Shown here one piece after another: positions 9,499-18,137 of a stretch of 64,000 nucleotides of DNA; the first letter of the stretch is position 1, and each line of letters begins with the position of its first letter. Location of the stretch: NCBI GenBank assembly GCA_019057795.1, contig JAHLWS010000080.1:59172-123171 (forward strand). Direction: 5' to 3'. A program made the position numbers and the translations under genes. The notes under the pieces are model-generated. The model did no database searches. It was given only the letters and a program-made list of their open reading frames with translations, and was not told the DNA's origin. The stretch comes from Promethearchaeota archaeon. Lineage in GTDB: Archaea > Asgardarchaeota > Lokiarchaeia > Sigyniarchaeales > SOKP01.

Positions 9499-10398
9499 AT
9501 GCTTCGAGAAGTATTTGAGTCAGATATCGCTATTATTGGACATTTTGCGAAGGATATTATAGAAATTGATGGAGTGAGCAAATCAGCATTAGGAGGATCT
9601 GTATTCTACGGTGGAATCGCAGGAAGTCGAATGGGTTTAAAAGTAGCGATTATTACCCGTTTAAAAAGCGAAGATTTCCTAGATTTAGAGATTTTTGATA
9701 AAAACAATATAAAATACTATGCGAATCCCGCTAAAGAAACATCTGGGATTAAAAATATATATTTGTCGCAAAATATGGAATTTAGAAGTTACAAACCTTT
9801 AGGTTTTGCAGGTGCATTTACTAAAGAAGAAATTCCTCAAATTGATACAAAATATTTCGTTATAGGTCCGATTCTCGCGGGCGAAATCGACTTAGAACTG
9901 TTAGATTATTTGTCTGAAATATATAGTGGCAAATTAGGTCTTGATATACAAGGATTTATTAGAGGTTTAAAGGATAACAAAATACAATATTACGATTTAA
10001 CCGAAAAAGAAAAGGTTGAGATAATATCTAAAGTAAATTACTTAAAACTTGACACCACCGAAGCGAAAGTCCTTACAAATCTATCTTCAATACCGAAAGC
10101 AGCAAAACTACTAAACAAATTGGGACCGAAAGAAGTTCTTATTACACACGAAGAAGGAGTCAATGTAAGCGTTAATAACAATTCTTACTTTTTTCCTTGG
10201 AAAAATAAAAGGAGCATAGGAAGGACGGGCAGAGGCGACACGGCGTTTATCAGTTATTTAGGTTCCAGGATAACTAAAAATCCTGAGGAATCATTGAGAT
10301 TCTCCGCGGCTTTAACTTCTCTTAAAATGGAATCAATTGGACCATTTTCTTTACCCTTATCTCTCGTTGAAAAACTTATAAAAGAAGAATACTCGTAA
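9499..10398 (+). CDS. PfkB-family sugar/nucleoside kinase
   Basis: A 299-residue ribokinase-like protein. The N-terminal GHFAKDIIEIDG and ALGGSVFYGGIAGSRMGLKV match the PfkB substrate-binding start, and TGRGDTAFISYL near residue 250 is the PfkB signature with the catalytic Asp and anion hole; the usual GAGD reads GRGD. PfkB enzymes phosphorylate sugars, nucleosides or related alcohols with ATP. The substrate cannot be read from the sequence. The gene stands alone between a small zinc protein and a convergent acyl-CoA dehydrogenase. Confidence 0.8.
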   Translation: MLREVFESDIAIIGHFAKDIIEIDGVSKSALGGSVFYGGIAGSRMGLKVAIITRLKSEDFLDLEIFDKNNIKYYANPAKETSGIKNIYLSQNMEFRSYKPLGFAGAFTKEEIPQIDTKYFVIGPILAGEIDLELLDYLSEIYSGKLGLDIQGFIRGLKDNKIQYYDLTEKEKVEIISKVNYLKLDTTEAKVLTNLSSIPKAAKLLNKLGPKEVLITHEEGVNVSVNNNSYFFPWKNKRSIGRTGRGDTAFISYLGSRITKNPEESLRFSAALTSLKMESIGPFSLPLSLVEKLIKEEYS

Positions 10399-10455
10399 TC
10401 TATTAAATAATATAAAATAGAAGAATTTTAAAAGTTAATTTATATGGATAAATTA

Positions 10456-11682
10456 CTATTTGCCCCACATTCTTATCATTTCCCTTGTAATGATATATCT
10501 CATTATTTCCGATGTGCCTGCTGAGATTTGTCCGATCTTTGCATCTCGATAATAGCGCTCTAAAGGATATTCTTCGGAGTATCCAAGGCCTCCTGCAATT
10601 TGAACTGCGTCTTGAGTAATTCTCACAGTAGCGTCAGCGATACGAGTTTTAACAGCAGCAACGGAAGCTCTACAGTTATACCCATCATCAAGCATTCTTG
10701 CGATTTGCGCGATTGCCATTCTGTTAAGTTCTATATCCATAAACATTTCACTAAGTTTGAATGATATTCCTTCAAAAGAATAGATAGGTTTTTTGAACTG
10801 AACTCGCTTATGAGCGTACTTGTAAGCTACTTCTAAAGCGCTTCGAGCAAGACCAAGGTATTGAGAAGCGGTAAATGTTCTTTCGCCATCAAGACCGAAT
10901 AATAAAACATCCAAACCTTCGTTCTCTCTATGAAGAATATTTGCAGCTGGCACTTTACAGTCTTCAAATCGAAGATGAGAATTGGGCATCCCTCTACGTC
11001 CCATATGCTTATATTCCTTAATAACTTCAAATCCCGGAGTATCCGTTTCGAAAATGAATGCCGAAATACCTTGATGCGCCCTAACTTGATCGTTTGTTTT
11101 TGCGTACAAACAAATGTAATCGGCAACGCTACCGTTTGTTATGAAACATTTCTCTCCGTTGAGAACATAATGGTCGCCTTCCTTTATCGCTTTTAATCTC
11201 ATCCCCCCAATTGCGTCAGAACCACCTGTAGGTTCTGTTATACCAATAGCACCTATTTTCGTCCCGTCAGCTATCCCTGAGAGGTACTTCTTTTTTTGCT
11301 CTTGAGTTCCGAATTCTATAATTGGTCCCGCAAACAAGCACGAAGACGCTCCAAAGATCCCCGCAAGAGCGTAGCTGAAAGCTGTGAGCTCCTCGCCAAA
11401 GATTGTTCGGTACAAAATTCCTTTCCCTAAACCTCCTACTTCTTTTGGGATTATAATATTCAAGTAAGGTTTCATCTTACGTAAAATTTCTACAGCTAAT
11501 TCTATATTCCTCTCCCGATCTATCTTTTCAGCCACAGGTTCGACATGGTTTTTACACCACTCACGAACTTCCATGCGAAAATCGTTTTCTTCCTTAGTAT
11601 AGAAGTGTAATCTATCCGGCATGCACGAATAGCCGTACTCAAATTCCAAATCTTCAAAATGAACATGTCCTTCCAAATACAT
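10456..11682 (-). CDS. Acyl-CoA dehydrogenase
   Basis: About 408 residues, FAD-dependent acyl-CoA dehydrogenase introducing the alpha-beta double bond in beta-oxidation or amino-acid degradation, with electrons going to ETF. Signatures: GAIGITEPTGGSDA (FAD loop), ITNGSVADY, and IAGGLGYSEEYPLERYYRDA at the C-terminal domain. The usual catalytic Glu before GTS is replaced (SAGTSEI), but helix G has LDGERTFTASQY, the position used by isovaleryl-CoA dehydrogenase-type enzymes, which suggests a branched-chain or other non-MCAD substrate. The ATG at 11682 is preferred over GTG at 11685. Crotonases and a thioesterase nearby could act in the same pathway, though not in one operon. Confidence 0.9.
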   Translation of the reverse strand: MYLEGHVHFEDLEFEYGYSCMPDRLHFYTKEENDFRMEVREWCKNHVEPVAEKIDRERNIELAVEILRKMKPYLNIIIPKEVGGLGKGILYRTIFGEELTAFSYALAGIFGASSCLFAGPIIEFGTQEQKKKYLSGIADGTKIGAIGITEPTGGSDAIGGMRLKAIKEGDHYVLNGEKCFITNGSVADYICLYAKTNDQVRAHQGISAFIFETDTPGFEVIKEYKHMGRRGMPNSHLRFEDCKVPAANILHRENEGLDVLLFGLDGERTFTASQYLGLARSALEVAYKYAHKRVQFKKPIYSFEGISFKLSEMFMDIELNRMAIAQIARMLDDGYNCRASVAAVKTRIADATVRITQDAVQIAGGLGYSEEYPLERYYRDAKIGQISAGTSEIMRYIITREMIRMWGK

Positions 11683-11811
11683 CACATTTAAGTTTTAATT
11701 TATTTTCTAATAACATCTAAAATAAAAGATTATTTTTTAAATTTGATATGCATTTTAAAAAACATACTTTAACATATTAATTAAATCTAAACAATAAATT
11801 GGTAATTATTA

Positions 11812-12570
11812 ATGAGAGTCGGTGGAATTATCGATATATCAACCAAAGACATCCCAAACAAATCTACAATGGTGATTTTCACCGTTGGTTGTAATTTAAA
11901 CTGCGGATTTTGTCATAATAAGTATTTATTGCATAAAAGCGTAGGAAAAGACATGAAAGTTTCAGAATTGCTGGAACAAATCAAAAGTAATATGTTAGTG
12001 AGTGGAGTTAGCATTTCAGGTGGAGAGCCTACGCTTCAAAAAGATTTACCCGAATTGTGCAATGAAATAAAAAAGATTGGAAAATACATCAGTATAGACA
12101 CAAATGGAACAAACCCGAAAATTATATCGAAAATTATACCTAATATCGACAGAATAGCTTTAGATTTGAAGGGACCGTTAAACAAGAAAAGATTAACGAA
12201 AATTACGGGAAATCTAATGGATCCTAATCATATAATTGAGACTTTTAATATTGTTAATAAATGTGAGGGTATTGATTTTGAAGTTAGGACCACTTATGTA
12301 GAAAATTTAATGAAACCAAAAGACATCGATAAAATAATTTCGTTTCTGAGAAGAAATGAGTTTAGAGGAAACTTTGTGCTGCAACAATATCAATATTCTG
12401 AAGGGGTTGGTGATGAATTTAAAGAAAAATTTCAAAAACCAGAGCATATTATATTACTCAACATTTTAAAGCCTTATAGAAATTTAGATCTACCTTTTCA
12501 AATTTATTTAAGAGACGATATTATGGGTTATTGTATTATAGATAAATTATACGACTATCTTGATGAATAA
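11812..12570 (+). CDS. Radical SAM activating enzyme, NrdG2-like
   Basis: A 252-residue radical SAM protein with the cluster motif C27-x3-C31-x2-C34 in VGCNLNCGFCHNK, then SISGGEPTLQ and an SAM-binding core. The opening GGIIDISTKDIPNKST is the pattern of anaerobic ribonucleotide reductase activating proteins of the NrdG2 type, which generate a glycyl radical in a partner enzyme. No class III reductase is adjacent; the only glycyl radical enzyme seen is at 21697-24090. The stop overlaps the start of the next gene (TAATG), so the two are translationally coupled. Confidence 0.8.
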   Translation: MRVGGIIDISTKDIPNKSTMVIFTVGCNLNCGFCHNKYLLHKSVGKDMKVSELLEQIKSNMLVSGVSISGGEPTLQKDLPELCNEIKKIGKYISIDTNGTNPKIISKIIPNIDRIALDLKGPLNKKRLTKITGNLMDPNHIIETFNIVNKCEGIDFEVRTTYVENLMKPKDIDKIISFLRRNEFRGNFVLQQYQYSEGVGDEFKEKFQKPEHIILLNILKPYRNLDLPFQIYLRDDIMGYCIIDKLYDYLDE

Positions 12571-13703
12571 TGGACGAAGAAAAGATAATTGCGGATGTAC
12601 AATCCTGTATTGATTGTATGATATGTTTAGATGTGTGCGATACTTTCGCAGTTACTCAGAACGAACTACTATCTCCAAATGGGAGATTAAAAATTGTTGA
12701 TAAAATATTTAACAATCAGAACATTACTCAAGAGGAGATTAAGAGCATCTACACTTGTACGCTATGTGGATTGTGCGACCTTACTTGCCAACAAAGCATT
12801 CACATTGCTGACGCAATCCACGCTTCCAAAATAAAACTAGTAGAAATGGGTTTAGGACCTCTTGAAAATCATAACAAAATAATAAAAAATATTGAAGAAC
12901 AAGATAATTCCGTTAATGGTAAACGAGAAGAAAGACTAAACTGGATGTCAGAAAAGTATAGAGAGTCTGAAACTTTTGAGACGGGAGATTCGGATACGTT
13001 GTTATTCTTGGGTTGCATGTCATCGTTTCGAGTAAAAGAAAGCGCAAGTGCTTCTTACGAGCTTTTAAAAGAAGGTAATTTCGATTTTAAGATATTTGAA
13101 AAGGAACCTTGTTGTGGAGAATACGCTTATTCCGCAGGTAAATTAGACTTTTCAAAGAAAATCTTTAATGAAAATTTTGATCTCTTCAAACAACACGGAA
13201 TTAAAAACATTATTACTACATGTGGTGGGTGTTTTTACGCGTTTAATAACTTATATCCAAAATACCTTCAGAATTACGATATTCCAGTTAAACACGTCAT
13301 CCAAGTTATTCACGAATTAGAAAAGAATGGCAAATTGAAATTTCAGCAATCTAACGGTACAGTTACTTACCATGATTCTTGTAGGACAGGAAGAAAAATT
13401 AAAAACATTGATGTTTACGACGAACCCAGAGAACTATTAAATTTGTGTGCCACAGTTAACGAGCTCAAGGCAAATAGAGAATTAACTGCGTGTTGTGGGG
13501 CGGGTTCTGGAATTAGAGGGGTTGATAGTAGTTTATCAATAAAAATTGGTAAGAAAATTTTTGACGAATTAGAAACTCGAGATATAATTACATCGTGTCC
13601 CTTATGCGTGTTCAATTATAGATACGTAAATTACAAAACTCAATCTGAATATAAAACTAAATACATAACCGATTATCTTTTAGAAGCGTTAAAAAAAGAG
13701 TGA
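12570..13703 (+). CDS. HdrD/GlpC-like Fe-S oxidoreductase with two CCG domains
   Basis: A 377-residue protein. The N-terminus carries two ferredoxin-type motifs (SCIDCMICLDVC and TCTLCGLCDLTC, each followed by a further Cys context), then two cysteine-rich CCG domains: EPCCGEYAYSAG with TTCGGCFYAF, and TACCGAGSGIRG with TSCPLCVFNY. This is the heterodisulfide reductase subunit D / glycolate oxidase GlcF / LutA architecture that binds [4Fe-4S] and noncubane clusters and moves electrons. It overlaps the upstream radical SAM gene by one base, suggesting a joint role, perhaps electron supply to the radical SAM enzyme (inference). It ends in TGA, which argues against a general reassignment of TGA in this genome. 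Confidence 0.85.
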   Translation: MDEEKIIADVQSCIDCMICLDVCDTFAVTQNELLSPNGRLKIVDKIFNNQNITQEEIKSIYTCTLCGLCDLTCQQSIHIADAIHASKIKLVEMGLGPLENHNKIIKNIEEQDNSVNGKREERLNWMSEKYRESETFETGDSDTLLFLGCMSSFRVKESASASYELLKEGNFDFKIFEKEPCCGEYAYSAGKLDFSKKIFNENFDLFKQHGIKNIITTCGGCFYAFNNLYPKYLQNYDIPVKHVIQVIHELEKNGKLKFQQSNGTVTYHDSCRTGRKIKNIDVYDEPRELLNLCATVNELKANRELTACCGAGSGIRGVDSSLSIKIGKKIFDELETRDIITSCPLCVFNYRYVNYKTQSEYKTKYITDYLLEALKKE

Positions 13704-13720
13704 AAAAGGGGTGAAATGTT

Positions 13721-13870
13721 ACGAGCGAAAACGATAAGAAAACTAAAGATGATGACCTTGAAGACGAGTTAGAAAAACAATGGGAAATGCAAGATCAAAT
13801 TCACAAAGTTTGTAAAATGAAAGGAGATACAGAAGAAAAACAAAAAAAATGGAAAGAAAAATATAGTTAA
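13721..13870 (+). CDS. Small charged protein with a probable non-ATG start
   Basis: A 49-codon frame encodes a very charged, helical peptide (MSENDKKTKDDDLEDELEK, if ACG is read as the start, continuing to a C-terminal KWKEKYS). No ATG, GTG or TTG lies in frame before codon 23. A GGTGA Shine-Dalgarno site at 13710-13714 sits exactly six bases before the ACG at 13721, the same spacing seen at 14608 and 44617. An ATG at 13716 is out of frame and closes quickly. It follows the Fe-S oxidoreductase by 17 bases and may belong to that operon. It could instead be an indel error near the start. The function is unknown. Confidence 0.45.
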   Translation, partial: TSENDKKTKDDDLEDELEKQWEMQDQIHKVCKMKGDTEEKQKKWKEKYS

Positions 13871-13873
13871 TTT

Positions 13874-14389
13874 TTATTGTATCTTTCCTGGTCTAACAAT
13901 ACAGGGTTGCTGTCGATGGCGATGTGGTTTTGCTCCTTGTAACCTGATTTCTCTCCTTTTCTTAGCCTCTTCATAACGCCGTTTTTCTTCTTCGGTCTCA
14001 GGAATTAATCCTGGGACCTCAGTTGGTTTGTCATCTTTATCAATAGCGACAAATGTGAGATAAGCAGACCCAACATGTGTATGAACCCCTGTCTTCAGGC
14101 ATTCTGCCTCCACTCTGACGCCAATTTCCATCGAAGTTCTAGATACAAAATTTATTGACGCTTTTATGAATATGAGATTTCCAATATAAGCTGGCGAGAT
14201 AAAATCAAATCTGTCGACTGAAGCAGTAACTACATTAGTATGGGTATGTCTAGCAGCCACAATAGCCCCTGCTTGGTCAACAAGTTTTAATAAATTGCCA
14301 CCGTGCACGTTGCCAGCGACATTTGCGTGCTCTGGCATCATAATCTGCGCAAGTTCTACTCCGGATTGTGAAACTGTTTTAGCTTCCAA
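13874..14389 (-). CDS. Acyl-CoA thioesterase, hotdog fold
   Basis: The 171-residue protein has the cytosolic acyl-CoA hydrolase pattern: MMPEHANVAGNVHGGNLLKLVDQAGA (with NVHGG and D), ASVDRFDFISPAYIGN, and the strand-rich core ending GSAYLTFVAID, followed by a charged helical tail of about 40 residues. The family hydrolyses acyl-CoA to free acid and CoA (YciA/BACH). The start is TTG behind a GAGGTA ribosome-binding stretch. It would fit with the acyl-CoA dehydrogenase and crotonases in this window. The tail, with its RHRQQP segment, is longer than in YciA. Confidence 0.85.
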   Translation of the reverse strand: MEAKTVSQSGVELAQIMMPEHANVAGNVHGGNLLKLVDQAGAIVAARHTHTNVVTASVDRFDFISPAYIGNLIFIKASINFVSRTSMEIGVRVEAECLKTGVHTHVGSAYLTFVAIDKDDKPTEVPGLIPETEEEKRRYEEAKKRREIRLQGAKPHRHRQQPCIVRPGKIQ

Positions 14390-14607
14390 TATAATATACC
14401 TCTATTTAACTGATTTTCTTTAAGAATAAAAATGTTAAGAGTAATAATAAAAATTATTCTTTTAAATTATAAAATAAAAAAAACCAGTTATGTTCTCTAT
14501 TCAAATGAGAGAAATTTAAATTAAATTCTAAATTCTATTATTCAATATTTTAAATTATGAATAATGATTTAAAATAAATAACACATTAAAAGGAAAAGTG
14601 ATAAAAA

Positions 14608-15108
14608 ATGCCAAGTTTTAAAGAAACTTACGAAGCAATAAAAGAAGATGTTTCAAAAGGGGAGAAAAACTTCAATGTAAGCTGTGAAATGCTGTCAGAA
14701 GGGATGCAATGTAGAGTTACCATGGGAGCTTCAAAACACGAAGTCATAATTGATGCCCCTGTAGGCCTAGATGGTACAGACCAAGGAGCATCTCCATTAT
14801 TAGCCATATTAGGCTCTATTGGTGCTTGTATTATTGCAGTTACAAGATTTTGGGCGTTAATTATGGATATAAAAATCGAATCAATGACTGTGAATTCAAG
14901 AGGCCATATAAATCTCGCAGCTCTTTTTGGACTTGACGACAAAATGCTTCCAGGCTACGATAAGCTTGAACCTGTCGTTAGAATTAAAGCAGATGCGCCT
15001 AAAGAAAAAGTAGAAGAAATGATGGAAAAAGTATTTAGTCATTGTCCAGTTATCACCAACTTCAATGGAGCATCTCCAATTAAACCTAAGTTACAAATTA
15101 GAGAATAA
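14608..15108 (+). CDS. OsmC-family protein
   Basis: A 166-residue OsmC/Ohr fold protein. It shows an APVGLDGTDQGASPLLAIL segment, the first redox-type Cys in GSIGACIIAVTRF, and the second in FSHCPVITNF. The family detoxifies organic peroxides or handles sulfur species using this Cys pair. The spacing and the DQGASP motif place it in the OsmC/YhfA group rather than Ohr. The ATG follows an AGTGA site with six bases between. Confidence 0.8.
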   Translation: MPSFKETYEAIKEDVSKGEKNFNVSCEMLSEGMQCRVTMGASKHEVIIDAPVGLDGTDQGASPLLAILGSIGACIIAVTRFWALIMDIKIESMTVNSRGHINLAALFGLDDKMLPGYDKLEPVVRIKADAPKEKVEEMMEKVFSHCPVITNFNGASPIKPKLQIRE

Positions 15109-15418
15109 ACTCTTTTATGTTTTTTTTAAATAAAAAAAATTAGATTTTTTATAATAGATGAAATAAATCAATGGTTCACTACCTTCATCAATAGAAATTA
15201 AGAGAATTTCACGTTAGACTGGCTTAAAGGACAAAAGCTAACATTTGAGAGTATTTATGACATGAGAAAATAACCTTATAATTTGTTATATCCCGCTAAA
15301 CCTAATTAGCAAAAATATTAATTGATTTATACCCCAATAGTTTGAAATGTATAAAAAGGAAAGTAACCTAATTATTAACTACTTACAAATAATATCTTAC
15401 TATTATGGCGAAAATAAT
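15109..15418. other. Intergenic region with a possible gene relic
   Basis: About 310 AT-rich bases. A short frame ending at about 15271 reads LDWLKGQKLTFESIYDMRK before a stop and has no usable start; it may be the end of a decayed gene, but this is weak. Otherwise no RNA or repeat was recognised. Confidence 0.25.
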
Positions 15419-16588
15419 ATGAAATCAAGTGTAAATTCAAAAATAATAATTTTAATCGCTTTAGGAATCCTTTTCGCTTTCTCACCAATAATTACTTCTA
15501 ATTTTATTTTTAATGCGGGAAATAACAAGACTAGTTCAGAATATGATGATGATATTACTATAGATTATGAAAATTTGAAAATCTCGGCAACATCTGGGAA
15601 AATTCATATTGATGGTAATTCTGGATGGGTTGCTTTTAAAAATGCTGGAAAATGTACTGGTGAAGGCACTTATTCCGACCCTTATATCATAGAAGATTTG
15701 GTAATCAATTCTGAAGGTTGGGGAAGTTGTATCCTAATTGAAAATTCCGATGTGTACTTTAAAATTGAGAATTGCTTCGTTTACAGTTCAGGAGGAGTTT
15801 ATAGAGAACCTGTAGAAACTTATACAGGAATAGAATTATCAAATGTAAACAATGCCTTGATAATCTCAAATAATTGTTCGTCGAATGTGGTAGGGATATT
15901 TTTAGCTTATAGTGATAATAACACCATTTCGGGAAACATTGCATATAATAACAACAGATATGGGATATATTTAAGTTATAGTAATAAAAACACCATTTCG
16001 GGAAATATAATGAATAAATGTGGATTAGGATTATATGGTTCTGATATTAAGGAATTAAGTTCCCATAATATAGATACTACAAATCTTGTGAATGGAAAAC
16101 CTTTATATTATTACTCCAATGAAGTAAATTTAGAACCAAACAATTTTACTAATGCCGGGCAAGTTATATTAGCCAATTGTACTGATTCACTAATATCAAA
16201 CGTAAACATTTCTTATTGTACTACAGGAATTTCGTTATTTTATTGTAATACCAACACCATTTCGGGAAACACCGTAAATAGTAACTCTCATTATGGGATA
16301 TATTTATCTTATAGTGACTATAACTCCATTTCGGGAAACACAGCAAATAACAACTTTAATGGGATAGATTTATATTATAGTGATTATAACTCCATTTCGG
16401 GAAATATTTTAATTGGTAATGGTGATTGCATCTGGGAAAGAGAATGCCAAGGAAATGAATTTAGTGATAACGGTTCTTGTACTTATGGTCAAGCAGACGA
16501 TATAATTCCTGGATATAACCTATTCTTTCTACTTGGTATTCTATCCGTTATAGCAATCATTCTTAGTAAAAAAGTAAAGAAATCCTAA
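15419..16588 (+). CDS. Secreted right-handed beta-helix (NosD-like) protein with C-terminal sorting signal
   Basis: The start at ATG 15419 (not the upstream TTG/ATG frame) gives a classical signal sequence: MKSSVNSKIIILIALGILFAF. The body holds repeated NTISGN units of the parallel beta-helix/NosD type (around residues 155-330), whose DNA shows near-identical CCATTTCGGGAAA copies, so the repeats have been homogenised. The C-terminus has IIPGYNLFFLLGILSVIAI followed by a basic KKVKKS tail, the tripartite Pro-Gly-Tyr/helix/basic arrangement of archaeal sorting signals (PGF-CTERM-like). It is probably cut and lipid-anchored at the surface. The substrate of the beta helix, often a polysaccharide, is unknown. 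Confidence 0.8.
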   Translation: MKSSVNSKIIILIALGILFAFSPIITSNFIFNAGNNKTSSEYDDDITIDYENLKISATSGKIHIDGNSGWVAFKNAGKCTGEGTYSDPYIIEDLVINSEGWGSCILIENSDVYFKIENCFVYSSGGVYREPVETYTGIELSNVNNALIISNNCSSNVVGIFLAYSDNNTISGNIAYNNNRYGIYLSYSNKNTISGNIMNKCGLGLYGSDIKELSSHNIDTTNLVNGKPLYYYSNEVNLEPNNFTNAGQVILANCTDSLISNVNISYCTTGISLFYCNTNTISGNTVNSNSHYGIYLSYSDYNSISGNTANNNFNGIDLYYSDYNSISGNILIGNGDCIWERECQGNEFSDNGSCTYGQADDIIPGYNLFFLLGILSVIAIILSKKVKKS

Positions 16589-16788
16589 AATCTAATTTTT
16601 TTTTCATTTTTTTAAATACTTAATTCTTAACCCTCTTTATTACTATCTTAAAGTATCAAAATCTAAAAGAAGTTCCTCTGCGAATTCTACCAACTATTTT
16701 ATTTGCTCTAAGCCTCGTATTTGAAATTTAATTTTGTATTCTTATTGTATAATATTGAATAAAAGATAATTTTTACACTCTATAGTGT

Positions 16789-17634
16789 CTATTTTAATGG
16801 AAATTTAGGGTCTCTTTTCTCAAAAAAGGCGGCAGAAGCTTCGTTTACGTCTTTTGAGCTAAATGTTAAAACTATTGATGAGTTTTCAAATTGTAGTATG
16901 GTTTCTAAGCTTGGGGAATCTAAAGATAAATTGATTGCTTGTTTAGTCATTCTTAATCCCAGAGGACTTTTAGTTAAAAGATTGTTTGCAATCTCTAGAG
17001 CTGAATCCATTAAGTCATCCTTTTTTACAACTCTTAAAACTAATCCTATTTTTTCAGCTTCAATACCATCAACAATCTTCCCGCTATATAGTATTTCAGC
17101 TGCTCTTGACATTCCAATAAGTCGAGGAAGAAAATAACTACCACCCACATCTGCACCAGTAAGTCCAATATTAATGGAAGCGTTAATAAATTTTACATCT
17201 TCACTGGCAATCCGTATATCTGCTGCCATTGCGAATCCAAATCCCCCACCTGCTGCTGCTCCGTGTATAATTGCAATTATAGGTTGACTAATTTTTCGCA
17301 TTTTCACATATATTTGACTTATACGCCATTGATGATACATTTTCCTTTTTAATGGCTCTGGAACGTTTAGAAAGTGGTATTTCTCATAACCTACGGGTGT
17401 CTTCTTTGAATTTAAAATTAATCCTTCTTGTAAATCAGTTCCAGCACAGAATGCTCGTCCCATTCCCCCAAAAATCACTACACGACAATCTAAATTTGTC
17501 ATCAAATGGTCTAATAATTCATGTAACTCTTCCTCCATTTGAAAAGAAATAGCATTTAATTTGTCTGGACGATTGAGTTTTATAATACCAATACCATTTG
17601 GTTTCAGTTCAAAATTTATTGTTTCAAAATTCAA
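16789..17634 (-). CDS. Enoyl-CoA hydratase/isomerase (crotonase) family protein, copy 1
   Basis: A 281-residue crotonase-fold protein with oxyanion-hole loops AFCAGTDL and HGAAAGGGFG. The glutamates used by classical enoyl-CoA hydratase are not at their usual places: Gly follows GGGF, and Ser/Ala stands before the NIGL segment. TGADVGGSYFLPRLIG carries an Asp at the position used by dienoyl-CoA isomerases and by a mycobacterial EchA-like group. The exact reaction on acyl-CoA is therefore uncertain. It starts at TTG. It is closely related to the gene at 18138-18992, with a nucleotidyltransferase gene between them. Confidence 0.85.
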   Translation of the reverse strand: MNFETINFELKPNGIGIIKLNRPDKLNAISFQMEEELHELLDHLMTNLDCRVVIFGGMGRAFCAGTDLQEGLILNSKKTPVGYEKYHFLNVPEPLKRKMYHQWRISQIYVKMRKISQPIIAIIHGAAAGGGFGFAMAADIRIASEDVKFINASINIGLTGADVGGSYFLPRLIGMSRAAEILYSGKIVDGIEAEKIGLVLRVVKKDDLMDSALEIANNLLTKSPLGLRMTKQAINLSLDSPSLETILQFENSSIVLTFSSKDVNEASAAFFEKRDPKFPLK

Positions 17635-17717
17635 TTTTTTTCACTTTATTCTTATTTTAATATTCTCCATTAAGAATTAATTCATCATTAATGTGATGGA
17701 TTTTGTCCAGATAATCG

Positions 17718-18038
17718 TTAAAACGATTCAAAATAAGCCTCCTTTAATATCTTGGGCTTCATATAAGGATTGAGGGCTTCAATTGTGAGTAATTCTATCT
17801 TTCTCTGCAAAAGACCTTCTAATAAAAAAACTAATTCGATAAAATTATCATAATTTTTTTTCCCCTCATCAAACTCGACTATTAGATCGACATCACTCTC
17901 ATTAGTATGCTCTCCTCTTAAAACGGAACCAAATAATCCTATCTTTTTAACATTATGCTTCTTTAATTTTTCTTTATTTTGCTTTAGAAGCTTGAAAATA
18001 TCTTCTTTATTTAGAGCTTTCATGTTTTTCTCATTCAA
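17718..18038 (-). CDS. MNT-type nucleotidyltransferase (MntA-like antitoxin family)
   Basis: A 106-residue minimal nucleotidyltransferase. The motif GLFGSVLRGEHTNESDVDLIVEFD contains the G-S-x-x-R-G and S-D-x-D-L core with the two metal-binding Asp. Such proteins usually pair with a HEPN protein as antitoxins that AMPylate the partner. No HEPN gene is adjacent: both neighbours are crotonases. Its placement inside a tandem crotonase duplication suggests insertion after, or together with, the duplication. Confidence 0.8.
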   Translation of the reverse strand: MNEKNMKALNKEDIFKLLKQNKEKLKKHNVKKIGLFGSVLRGEHTNESDVDLIVEFDEGKKNYDNFIELVFLLEGLLQRKIELLTIEALNPYMKPKILKEAYFESF

Positions 18039-18137
18039 TAGGTATTATTCATATTTATTAAATATATTCATCCTAATACTTTTTTATACTAATGATTTAT
18101 TAATAAATGACGAATATTTGAGTCATCTAAATCCGGG

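Noticed and set aside
10833..11196. Two ORFs, one on each strand, inside the acyl-CoA dehydrogenase gene
   Set aside because: Both lie within the strong dehydrogenase frame, have no start context and no recognisable domain.
15347..15418. Upstream part of the beta-helix ORF
   Set aside because: The upstream start gives no signal peptide; the ATG at 15419 gives a perfect one.
15933..16410. CRISPR-like repeat array formed by CCATTTCGGGAAA copies
   Set aside because: These copies encode the NTISGN repeats of the beta-helix protein and are in frame, with irregular spacing.
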